Shown in pieces: positions 50,365-59,536 of a DNA stretch of 64,000 nt. Within the stretch, counting starts at the first letter, position 1. Each line of letters begins with the position of its first letter. The DNA is from JBBDIJ01 sp040880485 (lineage in GTDB: Bacteria; Bacteroidota; Rhodothermia; Balneolales; Balneolaceae), in NCBI GenBank assembly GCA_040880485.1, contig JBBDIJ010000005.1, positions 62,001 to 126,000 of the forward strand, given 5' to 3'. The position numbers and the translations under genes are program-made. The notes under the pieces are model-generated. The model did not search any database, was not told the DNA's origin, and saw only the letters and a list, made by a program, of their open reading frames with translations.

Positions 50365-51939
50365 TTAATGTCTGAAATGTCTTTTTCCGGTAAATATCAT
50401 CGCTAAATTGTGACGGTCTGCAGCTTCGATGACCTCATCGTCACGAACACTGCCTCCGGGCTGAATGACGGCCGTTGCCCCGGCTTCGGCCGCCGCCTCT
50501 ACACCATCTGCAAAAGGGAAAAAAGCATCTGAGGCTATTACCGAATCTCCCAGGGAGAGGCCTTCTCTTTCCGCTTTTCGAATTGCGATTTCTGAACTGT
50601 CTACCCGGCTCGTCTGTCCTGTTCCTATACCAAGTGTCTGACCGTTCCCGGCAAACACGATCCCATTCGATTTTACATGCCTTACGAGCCTCCAGGCAAA
50701 AAGCAGGTCACTCTTCTCTCTCGCCGTAGGCTCTCTTTTTGTGACTGTACGAAATGTATCGGCTAGATCCGGCTCCCGGTCTGGAAGTTGAAGCAGTGCT
50801 CCCCCAAAGAGGGTGCGGATTTGCTTATCACCAGAATGGCCGGGATAATTTACGATCTCGACCAGCCTTCGATTCTTTTTACGAACAAGCAGCTCTTTCG
50901 CTTCCGGCTCAAAATCGGGTGCAATTATGATCTCTGTAAAGATGTCGTCGATTCTCGAAGCAGTTTCGAGATCGAGTGGCCTGTTTACGATCACAATGCC
51001 TCCAAAAGGAGAAACAGGATCAGTGGAGAATGCTTTGCTATATGCGTCTGCCAGTGTATCGGCCGTTGCAGCACCGCAGGGAACGGTGTGTTTGAAAATG
51101 GCCACAGTGGGCAAGTCGTCCCTGAAATCTGACATCAGTCCCAATGCAGCATCCATATCCAGATAGTTGTTGTAACTTAACTGCTTTCCATGAAAGCAGT
51201 TAATGAATTTCTCCGGTTCGCCATAAATGGCGGCAGGTTGATGGGGGTTCTCTCCATACCTCAGGGAAGATGACTTCTCCAGAGCCAGATGAAGTTGTTC
51301 CGGTACCTCTTCCTCCACCAGGCCTGAGAAATAGTGGCTTATCTTTGCATCGTAGAAGGCAGTCTTTCGGAATGCTTCCAGCGCGAGCATCCTGCGGGTT
51401 TCGAAAGAGATCTGCCCCTCCAGTTGAAATTCGTCAAGAAAACGGTGGTACTGATCCGGATCGGTTAGCACACATACGTGTGCGAAATTCTTTGCGGAAG
51501 CCCGAATGAGAGTCGGTCCTCCGATATCAATATGTTCCGTGGCTACAGATGGTGTCACATCCGGGCTGGATACGGCTTCGCTGAATGGGTATAGGTTAAC
51601 GACGACGAGTTCAATCGGTTGAATTCCGTGCTTTTTTAACTCTTCAAGATCCGGTTCATGGGATGTTCTTGCAAGAACCCCCCCATGAATGTGAGGGTGA
51701 AGAGTCTTTACCCGCCCGTCCAGACACTCTGGAAATCCTGTGATTTCGGAGACGTCCCTAACAGTAATTCCCGCTTTTCGAATCGTCTCTGCTGTCCCTC
51801 CGGTGGAGATGATTTCAACATTTTTTTCGGCAAGTGCTTGTGCGAGTGTAACGATTCCACTCTTATCCGATACAGAGAGCAGCGCCCGTTCGATATTGAG
51901 AGGTTGTTCAGGGAGTTGATCCAGAGGTTTCAGTGACAC
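50365..51939 (-). CDS. purH: Bifunctional AICAR transformylase / IMP cyclohydrolase
   Basis: Last two steps of purine synthesis; 524 residues. The IMP cyclohydrolase domain starts ALLSVSDKSGIVTLAQAL, ISTGGTAETIRKAG and has DGRVKTLHPHIHGGVLA. The transformylase domain has LRYGENPHQPAAIY, the catalytic Lys-His region in IFKHTVPCGAA, and the end SDAFFPFADGVEAAAEAGAT with IFTGKRHFRH. GTG start at 51939. purN is encoded just upstream. Confidence 0.97.
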   Translation of the reverse strand: MSLKPLDQLPEQPLNIERALLSVSDKSGIVTLAQALAEKNVEIISTGGTAETIRKAGITVRDVSEITGFPECLDGRVKTLHPHIHGGVLARTSHEPDLEELKKHGIQPIELVVVNLYPFSEAVSSPDVTPSVATEHIDIGGPTLIRASAKNFAHVCVLTDPDQYHRFLDEFQLEGQISFETRRMLALEAFRKTAFYDAKISHYFSGLVEEEVPEQLHLALEKSSSLRYGENPHQPAAIYGEPEKFINCFHGKQLSYNNYLDMDAALGLMSDFRDDLPTVAIFKHTVPCGAATADTLADAYSKAFSTDPVSPFGGIVIVNRPLDLETASRIDDIFTEIIIAPDFEPEAKELLVRKKNRRLVEIVNYPGHSGDKQIRTLFGGALLQLPDREPDLADTFRTVTKREPTAREKSDLLFAWRLVRHVKSNGIVFAGNGQTLGIGTGQTSRVDSSEIAIRKAEREGLSLGDSVIASDAFFPFADGVEAAAEAGATAVIQPGGSVRDDEVIEAADRHNLAMIFTGKRHFRH

Positions 51940-51985
51940 GTGATTTTCGGTTTTGAATTGAAATTTGATGAGACAGTGTGAGTTG

Positions 51986-52567
51986 TCATGTTGCGCTCTT
52001 TCCCGAGATCAGTTTAGCGATCACCTCCGGGTACAGCGAGTGCTCCATAGCCAACACTCTTCGGGCAAGAGTTTCGGCTGTGTCGTCTGCATAAACGGGA
52101 ACCTCCCTTTGTGCAATGATTGGCCCTCGATCGTACTCCTCTGTCACGTAATGTACGGTGCAACCACTGTGATCTGCTCCCGATTCGAGGACAGCTTCAT
52201 GAACCTTTCGACCATAAAACCCTTTGCCACCGAATCGGGGAAGGAGGGCTGGGTGAATATTGATAATCTGATTTTTATAAGCTTGAATCACCTCGCCAGG
52301 AATCAGTGCTGTGTACCCTGCAAGAACGATCAAATCGGGCCTCCAATCAGATAACTTTTCCATAATTGCTGAGGCAAAATTGGTGCTATCGGGTGGAATG
52401 ACTGCTGTCTTAATTTCCGCAACTTTAGCCCTCTCCAGAGCGCCAACTCCTTTCCGGCTCGTAATGAGGCCGGTAATAGTTGCATCGATATGACCTCTGT
52501 CGATCACGTCTATGATCGACTGTAAATTGGTTCCGGATCCGGAAGCAAAAACAACAAGTCTCTTCAC
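51986..52567 (-). CDS. purN: Phosphoribosylglycinamide formyltransferase
   Basis: Folate-dependent third step of purine synthesis; 193 residues from GTG 52567, where the family sequence KRLVVFASGSGTNLQSIID begins. The catalytic residues are in INIHPALLPRFGGKG (Asn/His) and SGCTVHYVTEEYDRGPIIAQ (Asp). A TTG 33 bases upstream (52600) is another possible start. It lies 46 bases before purH. Confidence 0.94.
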   Translation of the reverse strand: MKRLVVFASGSGTNLQSIIDVIDRGHIDATITGLITSRKGVGALERAKVAEIKTAVIPPDSTNFASAIMEKLSDWRPDLIVLAGYTALIPGEVIQAYKNQIINIHPALLPRFGGKGFYGRKVHEAVLESGADHSGCTVHYVTEEYDRGPIIAQREVPVYADDTAETLARRVLAMEHSLYPEVIAKLISGKSAT

Positions 52568-52716
52568 AAAGCTGCAGATTGCTGATGATTTGGATGGCAA
52601 AGATAGTGAAACAGAAAATGCGATGCGATCTTATCCCATTTTGTTTAAAAAAAGGGTTGGAGGCGTGATAATATCCCGGTTGCATCAGGAATCAGAATTC
52701 GCAGAATCTGAATAGG

Positions 52717-53850
52717 CTATGATGAGACAGGCCCATCCGGAGTAGAGGAGGCGGATTCTCCTGCTGTCTTCGAACTTTTACCGGCTGAAGCGATACGGAA
52801 TACCTGGTAGTTATTGTAACTCCACTGTATCTGATTTACTGTGATCTTGATGATGGTAGCCAGCGGTATGGCAATTAGCATTCCGAGTATACCGGCTGTT
52901 TCTGCTCCAATCAGAATAATAAAAAGTATGGCTACCGGATGAATATCGGCCATCCGAGAGAAGATGAGCGGCTGAAAAAGCACATTGTCCATGAGCTGGA
53001 CTACCAGAACGGCCAAAATACAGGGGATAACAAGAGAGAAGTCGCCGGTTTCGATGATCGATATAATAATGGATAGAATATAACCAAGAATCGGGCCGAA
53101 ATAGGGAATCGTGTTTGCCACGCCAATTGCGATGCCGACTGACGCGGCATTGGCAAGTCCGGCAATAGAGAGTGAAAGCCATGCTGTTAGTGTAACCAGA
53201 AGGCTCTGGACAAACACACTCCTCAGATAGGATCCCAATCGGGTTTCAATCTTGTCAATCAGGCTCAGTGAAGTTTCAAAGTATTTATTAGGCACCAGTT
53301 GAAGCAGGTCTCTGCGAATCCTGGTGCCATCTTTCAGGAAAAAGAAGGTTGCAAAGGGGATGATGATAATGGCATAGAAAAGGTTCGTAAAGAGGCCAAT
53401 CAGATCACCCAGAATATCCTGTACCCTCTGAACATCAAAAAGATCATCCGTTACAATATGAAGGTTCTCCCTCAGGAAACCCTCTGGCAGAAACTCCATC
53501 TGCTCGATCAGGCTTCGTTCGATCTGCCCGGCGATAAAAAGAACGTTGTCCATGCTCAACTGTCTGGCAAGGCCGGCAGTCTGAGCCGCTATGATCGGAA
53601 TGATACTGGTGGAGATCCATGTAAGAATCAGAATAACCGTTGCCAGAGTCAGGGCAATAGAAAAAGTTCGGTTCAGCCCGTTGGACTGCATTCTGTTGAT
53701 AATCGGATCAAGCAGATAGCTTAAAAGGATCGCAATGGCGGCATAGATGAGCAGGTTGCTGAACTGGAGAAGCAGGATCATCACCAGCACAACCAGAAGG
53801 AAGCCGACGACGAGCCTGACGATCTTTTCGAGAGTAAGGTTGTTAAACAT
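52717..53850 (-). CDS. AI-2E family membrane transporter
   Basis: A 377-residue protein of the AI-2E/PerM family (PF01594), with about eight spans. Marks: LLIYAAIAILLSYLLDPIIN, a helical soluble loop (about 100-150), and the conserved C-terminal region ANTIPYFGPILGYILSIIIS, DNVLFQPLIFSRMADIHPVAI. Substrates differ in the family (autoinducer-2, Na+/H+ or unknown). The C-terminal tail is Ser/Lys/Pro-rich. It overlaps recX by eight bases. Confidence 0.88.
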   Translation of the reverse strand: MFNNLTLEKIVRLVVGFLLVVLVMILLLQFSNLLIYAAIAILLSYLLDPIINRMQSNGLNRTFSIALTLATVILILTWISTSIIPIIAAQTAGLARQLSMDNVLFIAGQIERSLIEQMEFLPEGFLRENLHIVTDDLFDVQRVQDILGDLIGLFTNLFYAIIIIPFATFFFLKDGTRIRRDLLQLVPNKYFETSLSLIDKIETRLGSYLRSVFVQSLLVTLTAWLSLSIAGLANAASVGIAIGVANTIPYFGPILGYILSIIISIIETGDFSLVIPCILAVLVVQLMDNVLFQPLIFSRMADIHPVAILFIILIGAETAGILGMLIAIPLATIIKITVNQIQWSYNNYQVFRIASAGKSSKTAGESASSTPDGPVSS

Positions 53851-54370
53851 TCAGCATCTCTGCAATTTGGGGAAGCGCTTTTCGAATCGTATCGCTCCGA
53901 TAGCCTTTCTGCCTTAGCCAGGCGACTATTTTTTGCTTCCTTTTAAAATGGTCGCTCTCCCTGTAGAAGTGTTGCCTTCGACGTTCAACCAAATCTACAC
54001 AATTCTGGATGAGCTCCAAACCATCTTCAATTTCCCGTAGTGCAGAGTTGGCGATCTCCGGCTGTACACCCTTTTTAAGTAGCCCGGCTCTTATCTTTTT
54101 GGGGCCCCATCGCTTTGTTCTGCTTTTCTCCTCTGCGTAATTGATGGCGAACCTGGCATCATCCAATAGCCCCTCGGCAGTGAGTTCATCAACAGACTCC
54201 TGACAGGAAGCTGTCGTGTACCCTTTTCTGGCCGCTTTTCGAATCAGTTCGGCTACAGTATGATCCCTCCGGCCCAGGAGCCTGAGCATGTAGTTGCGGA
54301 TGGTTATTACCGGAGGCGGGAGTTCCGAAGACTCATTTTCCTTTTCTTCCGTCCTGCCTTTACGATTCAT
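53843..54370 (-). CDS. recX: RecA regulator RecX
   Basis: A 175-residue RecX-family protein (three tandem three-helix repeats) that modulates RecA filaments. Features: IRNYMLRLLGRRDHTVAELI, GYTTASCQESVDELTAEGLL, DARFAINYAEEKSRTKRWGP and the LRQKGYRSDTIRKAL end. It overlaps recA by 11 bases, the usual recA-recX coupling. Confidence 0.92.
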   Translation of the reverse strand: MNRKGRTEEKENESSELPPPVITIRNYMLRLLGRRDHTVAELIRKAARKGYTTASCQESVDELTAEGLLDDARFAINYAEEKSRTKRWGPKKIRAGLLKKGVQPEIANSALREIEDGLELIQNCVDLVERRRQHFYRESDHFKRKQKIVAWLRQKGYRSDTIRKALPQIAEMLNV

Positions 54371-55421
54371 CTGCTGTTGCGACTTCTTTCTCCTCCTTTT
54401 TCTCTTCTGGTACAGGCTCGGGTAACGGGAAGAGTCGGGCTCTCACCATTTCATCAATTTTGTCGGCAAGTACAGAATCCTCTTCGAGAAACTGAATAGC
54501 GGCATCTGTTCCCTGGCCGATCGGTTCTCCTTCATAACGGTACCAGCTCCCGCGTTTTTCAATGATGTCGAAGTCGACTGCCAGATCGAGAAGTTCGGCA
54601 ACTCTGGAAGTGCCCTGGCCGTAAAGAATATTGAACTCAACCACTTTGAAGGGCGGGGCGACCTTGTTCTTGACCACTTTTACCTTGGTACGGTTTCCAA
54701 TCACCTCGTCACCCTTTTTCAATGCACCGATTCTACGGATGTCCAGCCTTACCGAAGAGTAAAACTTGAGTGCACGACCTCCGGTAGTGGTTTCCGGATT
54801 CCCGAACATGACGCCGATCTTTTCTCGAATCTGATTGATAAAGATGCATGAAGTGCGGGTTTTACTCACAATCCCGGTGATTTTTCTCAGTGCCTGGGAC
54901 ATCAATCGGGCCTGAAGACCCACGTGTGAATCGCCCATCTCCCCCTCCAGTTCTGCACGTGGTACCAAAGCAGCAACCGAGTCGACAACGATTACGTCCA
55001 GTGCTCCCGAGCGGATCAGGGTTTCGGTGATCTCCAATGCCTGCTCTCCACTATCGGGTTGGGAGACCAGCAGTTCATCTGTGTTGATTCCGAGATTTTT
55101 GGCGTATCGAGGGTCAAATGCATGTTCTGCATCGATAAAAGCGGCGTACCCACCCGATTTTTGAGCTTGTGCGATCACCTGCAGTGCAAGTGTGGTTTTA
55201 CCGCTGCCCTCCGGCCCGTATATCTCGGTGACCCGGCCTCGTGGTATACCGCTTACACCGAGTGCATAATCGACCATGATGGAGCCTGTGGAGATCACAT
55301 CGATCTTTCTGGATGGCGAGTCTCCAAGTTTCATTATGGTCCCTTTGCCATGCTGTTTTTCGATCTGGCCGACGGCCATTTCCAGTGCCTTGTGTCGATC
55401 GCTGTTGTTGGATGAGCTCAT
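54360..55421 (-). CDS. recA: Recombinase RecA
   Basis: ATP-dependent strand-exchange protein and SOS co-protease; 353 residues. The Walker A is EIYGPEGSGKTTLALQ and Walker B is LDVIVVDSVAALVP; loop L1 region GEMGDSHVGLQARLMSQALR, then INQIREKIGVMFGNPETTTG, are exact family wording. An acidic C-terminus (PVPEEKKEEKEVATADES) is also typical. ATG 55421 precedes SSSNNSDRHKALEMAVGQIE; three codons upstream is another start. Promoter at 55535-55565. Confidence 0.98.
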   Translation of the reverse strand: MSSSNNSDRHKALEMAVGQIEKQHGKGTIMKLGDSPSRKIDVISTGSIMVDYALGVSGIPRGRVTEIYGPEGSGKTTLALQVIAQAQKSGGYAAFIDAEHAFDPRYAKNLGINTDELLVSQPDSGEQALEITETLIRSGALDVIVVDSVAALVPRAELEGEMGDSHVGLQARLMSQALRKITGIVSKTRTSCIFINQIREKIGVMFGNPETTTGGRALKFYSSVRLDIRRIGALKKGDEVIGNRTKVKVVKNKVAPPFKVVEFNILYGQGTSRVAELLDLAVDFDIIEKRGSWYRYEGEPIGQGTDAAIQFLEEDSVLADKIDEMVRARLFPLPEPVPEEKKEEKEVATADES

Positions 55422-55510
55422 GAGGTACAATTTGAGTGTTAAAAGATCTATTTCGGCTCGACCGGATTCTGCTTAACCGGACCGGCGTGATCTCAGTATA
55501 GGGATGCAGA

Positions 55511-55527
55511 GTGACAAGCTGTGTCAC
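55511..55527 (-). promoter_or_regulatory. Palindrome at the recA transcription start
   Basis: GTGACA (55511-55516), five bases, TGTCAC (55522-55527): a perfect inverted repeat beginning eight bases beyond the -7 box of recA, so it would cover the first transcribed bases. Placement suits an SOS operator; it is not the E. coli or Bacillus LexA box. It could instead be a 5' hairpin in the mRNA. Confidence 0.4.
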
Positions 55528-55534
55528 CCCGAAA

Positions 55535-55565
55535 CGAATATATGTTCAATATATGTATGATGCAA
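55535..55565 (-). promoter_or_regulatory. Promoter for recA
   Basis: On the minus strand: TTG (55565-55563), 20 bases, TATATTCG (55542-55535). This is one of the best matches in the window to the TTG-N20-TAnnTTnG pattern. The 5' leader would be about 105 bases. Confidence 0.55.
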
Positions 55566-55695
55566 CAGACTCCAATTCCTTGCAGGAAAATTGACATTTT
55601 TACATTGGTGAACAAATCGTTTCCGGACCCGAACCGGAATAACAACGGTAATGTCCGATTTTTTGTACCATGCAGAGAATAGATCCGGAGTATAT

Positions 55696-56529
55696 ATGAA
55701 GATTCTTATCGCAGATAGCGGTGCCACGAAAACGGACTGGGCTCTTGTCCAGGATGGAAAGCCGGTCTATGTTCGGACAGGAGGGATGCACCCGGCGTGG
55801 CTCGATCCGGAGAGCGAAGTCCGGAATCTCAGAGAAAGTTTTCGGGATTTCAATCCCGACCGTATTCACTTCTACGGTGCCGGGTGCAGCGATGAAGTAA
55901 CTTCACAACCTCTGTCGGACCTTCTTCAGGAGCTGTTTGGCAGTACACCGTGTGAACTTTATGACGACCTGACTGCAGTGGTACACGCTTTTCTGGGGCA
56001 GGAGGAGGGAGTCGCTGCAATTCTGGGCACGGGGGCAGCTTCGGGCCACTTCAAAAAGGGGGAGCGCATCTCTTTGGCAGCTTCGCTCGGTTTTGCTTTG
56101 GGAGATGAGGGAAGTGGAGCCGATATCGGCAAATCGATACTTAAACACTATTTCAGAGACGGGTTCTCTACTGAAGCTGCAGCCACTGTCGAAATCGCAC
56201 TTGGAGGGATGGATTACCATGACGTCATGCAGAAGATCTACCAATCCCCGTCTCCCGGATCATGGCTGGGTTCACTGACTGCAAAGGTCCTATCGGGTGG
56301 AATGGGGGAGGAGGTCTCTGAACTGGTGAACTTCCGGTTGAACCGGTTTGCGGAGGTCTTTTTGAAACAGTATCATCTGCCGCACGGCGCCCCGGTTGTC
56401 ATTTCAGGGGGTGTCGCCAGTTCACTCCGCCAGCCGTTGACAGATGTATTGAAGGCCGGTGGGTTCAATAATATGAGAATCGAACGAAGCCCGATCACGG
56501 AACTGGTTCGCAAAATAAGCAGAACATAA
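55696..56529 (+). CDS. BadF/BadG-family sugar kinase
   Basis: A 277-residue ASKHA kinase of the BadF/BadG/BcrA/BcrD family, which includes N-acetylglucosamine kinase and the MurNAc/GlcNAc kinase MurK. Motifs: ILIADSGATKTDWALVQDG (phosphate 1), YDDLTAVVHAFLGQ, AAILGTGAASGHF (phosphate 2), FALGDEGSGADIGKSILKHYF and PVVISGGVASSLR. With the DUF1343 lipoprotein elsewhere in the window it may recycle wall amino sugars, which is inference. ATG 55696 starts the fold. tatD follows. Confidence 0.87.
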   Translation: MKILIADSGATKTDWALVQDGKPVYVRTGGMHPAWLDPESEVRNLRESFRDFNPDRIHFYGAGCSDEVTSQPLSDLLQELFGSTPCELYDDLTAVVHAFLGQEEGVAAILGTGAASGHFKKGERISLAASLGFALGDEGSGADIGKSILKHYFRDGFSTEAAATVEIALGGMDYHDVMQKIYQSPSPGSWLGSLTAKVLSGGMGEEVSELVNFRLNRFAEVFLKQYHLPHGAPVVISGGVASSLRQPLTDVLKAGGFNNMRIERSPITELVRKISRT

Positions 56530-56617
56530 TTGTGATACAGGAAGTGAACTTATAAATAGTATAAGGCGGTTGACTTGAGGCCGTGCTGAATAGCAAAACA
56601 ACAACAGAATAAGGTTA

Positions 56618-57388
56618 ATGGAACTTGCTGATACACATTGCCATCTCTATTTGGAAGATTTCCGGGATGATCTGAGTGAAGTCTTCAGCCGCTCTCTGGA
56701 GGCGGGTGTCTCACGGATCTTTCTGCCCGCTATCGACTGGGCTTCTGTCGAGGCGATGCAAAAACTGTCTCATCCGTCTGTAGAGTTGTACCGGATGGCC
56801 GGTATCCACCCCTGTTCTGTTCACGAGACGTTCTCTCTGGACGAGCAGCTTCTTTATGACACTGTGTACAGGAGTGATTTTGTTGCGGTTGGTGAGACCG
56901 GGCTTGATTATTACTGGGACAAAGGAAAAATCGAAGAGCAGAAGAAGAGTCTTTCGGCACATTGTCGTGTAGCCAAAGCAGTCGGTAAACCGGTGATACT
57001 TCACAACCGGGAGAGTACTTCAGACCTTCTCGATCTGATTGAACGGGAACAGGACGGTTCCCTGACCGGCATCTGGCACTGTTTTAACGGATCAGTGGAG
57101 GAGGGAGAGAGGGCGATCGATCTGGGCCTTCATTTGGGGATCGGAGGTGTTCTGACCTTCCGCAATGCGGGTGTTGATCAAACGGTAAAGGAGCTCCCTC
57201 TGGACAGAATGGTTCTGGAGTCGGATGCTCCCTACCTTGCGCCTGCACCCAATCGTGGCAAGCGTAATGAGCCGGCATGGGTGGCCATTACCGCATCCAA
57301 ACTTGCTACAGTACTGAAACTCTCTGAAGATGAGATTGCAGAGAGAACAACTAAAAATACTCTGTCACTATTCGGCCTGGATACCTAA
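56618..57388 (+). CDS. TatD-family metal-dependent hydrolase
   Basis: A 256-residue TIM-barrel nuclease/hydrolase of the TatD family (3'-5' DNA exonuclease activity in E. coli TatD). Metal residues: ELADTHCHLYLEDF, GIHPCSVHE, GETGLDYYW, ILHNRES, IWHCFNGS and LESDAPYLAPAP. Complete. The 3' end overlaps the convergent pdxB by 21 bases. Confidence 0.94.
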   Translation: MELADTHCHLYLEDFRDDLSEVFSRSLEAGVSRIFLPAIDWASVEAMQKLSHPSVELYRMAGIHPCSVHETFSLDEQLLYDTVYRSDFVAVGETGLDYYWDKGKIEEQKKSLSAHCRVAKAVGKPVILHNRESTSDLLDLIEREQDGSLTGIWHCFNGSVEEGERAIDLGLHLGIGGVLTFRNAGVDQTVKELPLDRMVLESDAPYLAPAPNRGKRNEPAWVAITASKLATVLKLSEDEIAERTTKNTLSLFGLDT

Positions 57389-58504
57389 CGCAGAGAGTGC
57401 CGGATACCTTTCCAGAATCGGGGCCGGACATACCAGTGCCGGGTATTCATCCCTGAGGGGGAATCGGGTACGAATTTCAGCGAACCGGGCCGCTTTCTTA
57501 CTGCTATTCAGGCCGATGGCTCTGCGAAGGAGACGGTCGTACTCTGTGATCGGATGAATGAGCTCCAGAATATCGGCTAATCCCTTCTCCTCTGTACCGG
57601 GAGGAAATTCAATGCGGCGGGTATCGGAAGTGAACGGTTCAACGCTGTTTTCCAGCGTAAACTCCCTGCACAATTCCGATACAATCATGCGTGTTGCTCT
57701 CCATTTGCTCTGGCGGGAGTAGCCTGCAATATGGGGGGTGGCGAACCACGCGTTCCTTGCTACAACGTCCCGAAAAAGAGGCTCATGCTCCCACACATCG
57801 AGAGCCAGATCCTGTACTTCACCACGCTCCTGCGCTTCCAGCAGATCCATCTCGTGAGCGACTCCGCCTCTTGAAGCATTCAGAACGAGGCTAAACCGGT
57901 TTTTATGGAGTGTAAATCGGTTCAGCCACGATTCCGTGGGGTAGCGACCTTCAGTTGTGAGTGGAGTGTGCAGGGTGAGGATGTCACACTGCAACACCTC
58001 TTCCAGACTGCAACTCAGAAAAGAGGTGTCCTGTTCTGCCCGCGGAGGATCATAAGAGAGGGAGTGGACTCCCAATTTTTTGAGCAGAGCCTGGACCTCT
58101 GTTCCTGTATGGCCTGCACCGACAATACCAACCTTATGCTGCCGGATGTCTACGTCTGTACGGTCGGCCCAGAGCAGTACAGTGGTGGCCACGTATTCGG
58201 CGACGGCCCGGGCGTTGCAGCCCGGTGCGTAGCTGAAACTGATCTTCCGGTGTTGAAGGGCCTGTTGATCTACATGGTCGGTTCCGGCAGTTGCACTGGC
58301 GACGAACCGGAGCCTCCCCGGCTCTGTCGGAAGGGTCTCTTCATTTATTGATGTTACGGTTCGGATGAGTAGTGCATCGTACTCTGCGAGGTCTCCAGGT
58401 ACTCCCTTCTGAGGATCGAAAAGTGTTAGCGAAACAGTGCCCGGAACCGCATGGTCGATCCGGAAAATGTGACGGTCGGCCAGTACATGGATCTTTTCAG
58501 GCAT
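57368..58504 (-). CDS. pdxB: 4-phosphoerythronate dehydrogenase
   Basis: Second step of the DXP-dependent vitamin B6 pathway; 378 residues. It has the PdxB wording LIRTVTSINEETL, VASATAGTDHVDQQ, SYAPGCNARAVAEYV, the NAD fold VGIVGAGHTGTEVQ, and catalytic Arg (NASRGGVAHE), Glu (LALDVWEHEPLF) and His (TPHIAGYSRQSK). The C-terminal dimerisation domain of about 80 residues is present and separates it from other D-2-hydroxyacid dehydrogenases. ATG 58504 is chosen; one 30 bases upstream adds a Lys/Arg-rich tail. Confidence 0.9.
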   Translation of the reverse strand: MPEKIHVLADRHIFRIDHAVPGTVSLTLFDPQKGVPGDLAEYDALLIRTVTSINEETLPTEPGRLRFVASATAGTDHVDQQALQHRKISFSYAPGCNARAVAEYVATTVLLWADRTDVDIRQHKVGIVGAGHTGTEVQALLKKLGVHSLSYDPPRAEQDTSFLSCSLEEVLQCDILTLHTPLTTEGRYPTESWLNRFTLHKNRFSLVLNASRGGVAHEMDLLEAQERGEVQDLALDVWEHEPLFRDVVARNAWFATPHIAGYSRQSKWRATRMIVSELCREFTLENSVEPFTSDTRRIEFPPGTEEKGLADILELIHPITEYDRLLRRAIGLNSSKKAARFAEIRTRFPLRDEYPALVCPAPILERYPALSALGIQAE

Positions 58505-58696
58505 TCCGATTCCTCTCTTTTTCTTCCTGTTCAATAGCCCGGTGGTAATATGGATTGACGCTTATCACATTAACTGCCATATTGAATCTGAAGCTCGTGC
58601 ATAAGCCTTGGTGGTCGGGTTGAACCGATGATTCAGCGGCCCGTTTCAGCTTGAAATGTGCAACATAAACGATGAAAAGAAAAATAGTGAGCGCTC

Positions 58697-59485
58697 ATGA
58701 GTGAACAATGGAACACACTGGTGGTCGATCGATATCCGGAGAGATTCCTTGCCAGAATCTGCCTGAACCGGCCCGACAAGATGAATGCCCTGAGCAGTGA
58801 AATGCTTGAGGAGCTGGGTGGAGTATTCGACCAATTAGATGAGGATGAGGGGATTCGCGGAGTCATTTTGACCGGAACCGGGGAGAGAGCATTTGCAGCG
58901 GGAGCCGATATCGGAGAGCTCAGGGGTGTTGGCAAAGAGGCTGGTGAGGCAAAAGCCAGATTCGGACAAGAGATTTTTCGCAAGATTGAGACCTTTGTGA
59001 AGCCGGTGATTGCCGTGGTTCACGGGTATGCCCTCGGGGGAGGTGCAGAACTGGCGATGGCTTGCCACCTTCGAATTGCATCAGAACAGGCTCAGTTTGC
59101 CCTGCCGGAGGCATCCCTGGGGTTAATACCAGGATATGGAGGGACGCAGCGTGCTGTGCGACTGATCGGTTCAGCCCGTGCACTGGAGTGGATTTGGAGG
59201 GGTTCACGCATAGACGGGGCCAAAGCGTTTGAGTGGGGCCTGGTCAATCATGTAGCCAGGAGCAGGGAGGAGGCCCTTGAGCTTGCGGAGAAGCTGCTGT
59301 CTGAGATTCTGAGGCAAGCCCCTCTGGCTGTCGGTGCCGTACTGAAGTGTGTACGGCTTGCAGGAGATCAGAAGGGCTACGATCGGGAAGCGGTTCTCTT
59401 TGGTGAAATGTGTGATACGGAGGATGGCCGGGAAGGGGTGGAAGCATTCCTGGAAAAGCGCCAGGCTCAATTCAGGGGGCGTTAG
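58697..59485 (+). CDS. Enoyl-CoA hydratase
   Basis: A 262-residue crotonase-fold hydratase for fatty-acid beta-oxidation. It has FAAGADIGELRG and HGYALGGGAELAMACHLRIA (oxyanion hole and first catalytic Glu) and LPEASLGLIPGYGGTQR (second catalytic Glu). Both glutamates are present, so true hydratase activity is likely. No other beta-oxidation gene adjoins. Confidence 0.92.
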   Translation: MSEQWNTLVVDRYPERFLARICLNRPDKMNALSSEMLEELGGVFDQLDEDEGIRGVILTGTGERAFAAGADIGELRGVGKEAGEAKARFGQEIFRKIETFVKPVIAVVHGYALGGGAELAMACHLRIASEQAQFALPEASLGLIPGYGGTQRAVRLIGSARALEWIWRGSRIDGAKAFEWGLVNHVARSREEALELAEKLLSEILRQAPLAVGAVLKCVRLAGDQKGYDREAVLFGEMCDTEDGREGVEAFLEKRQAQFRGR

Positions 59486-59536
59486 AGAGAGATGATATTT
59501 CTTCCTATCTTGCCTGATTACACGTAGATCCAGTTC

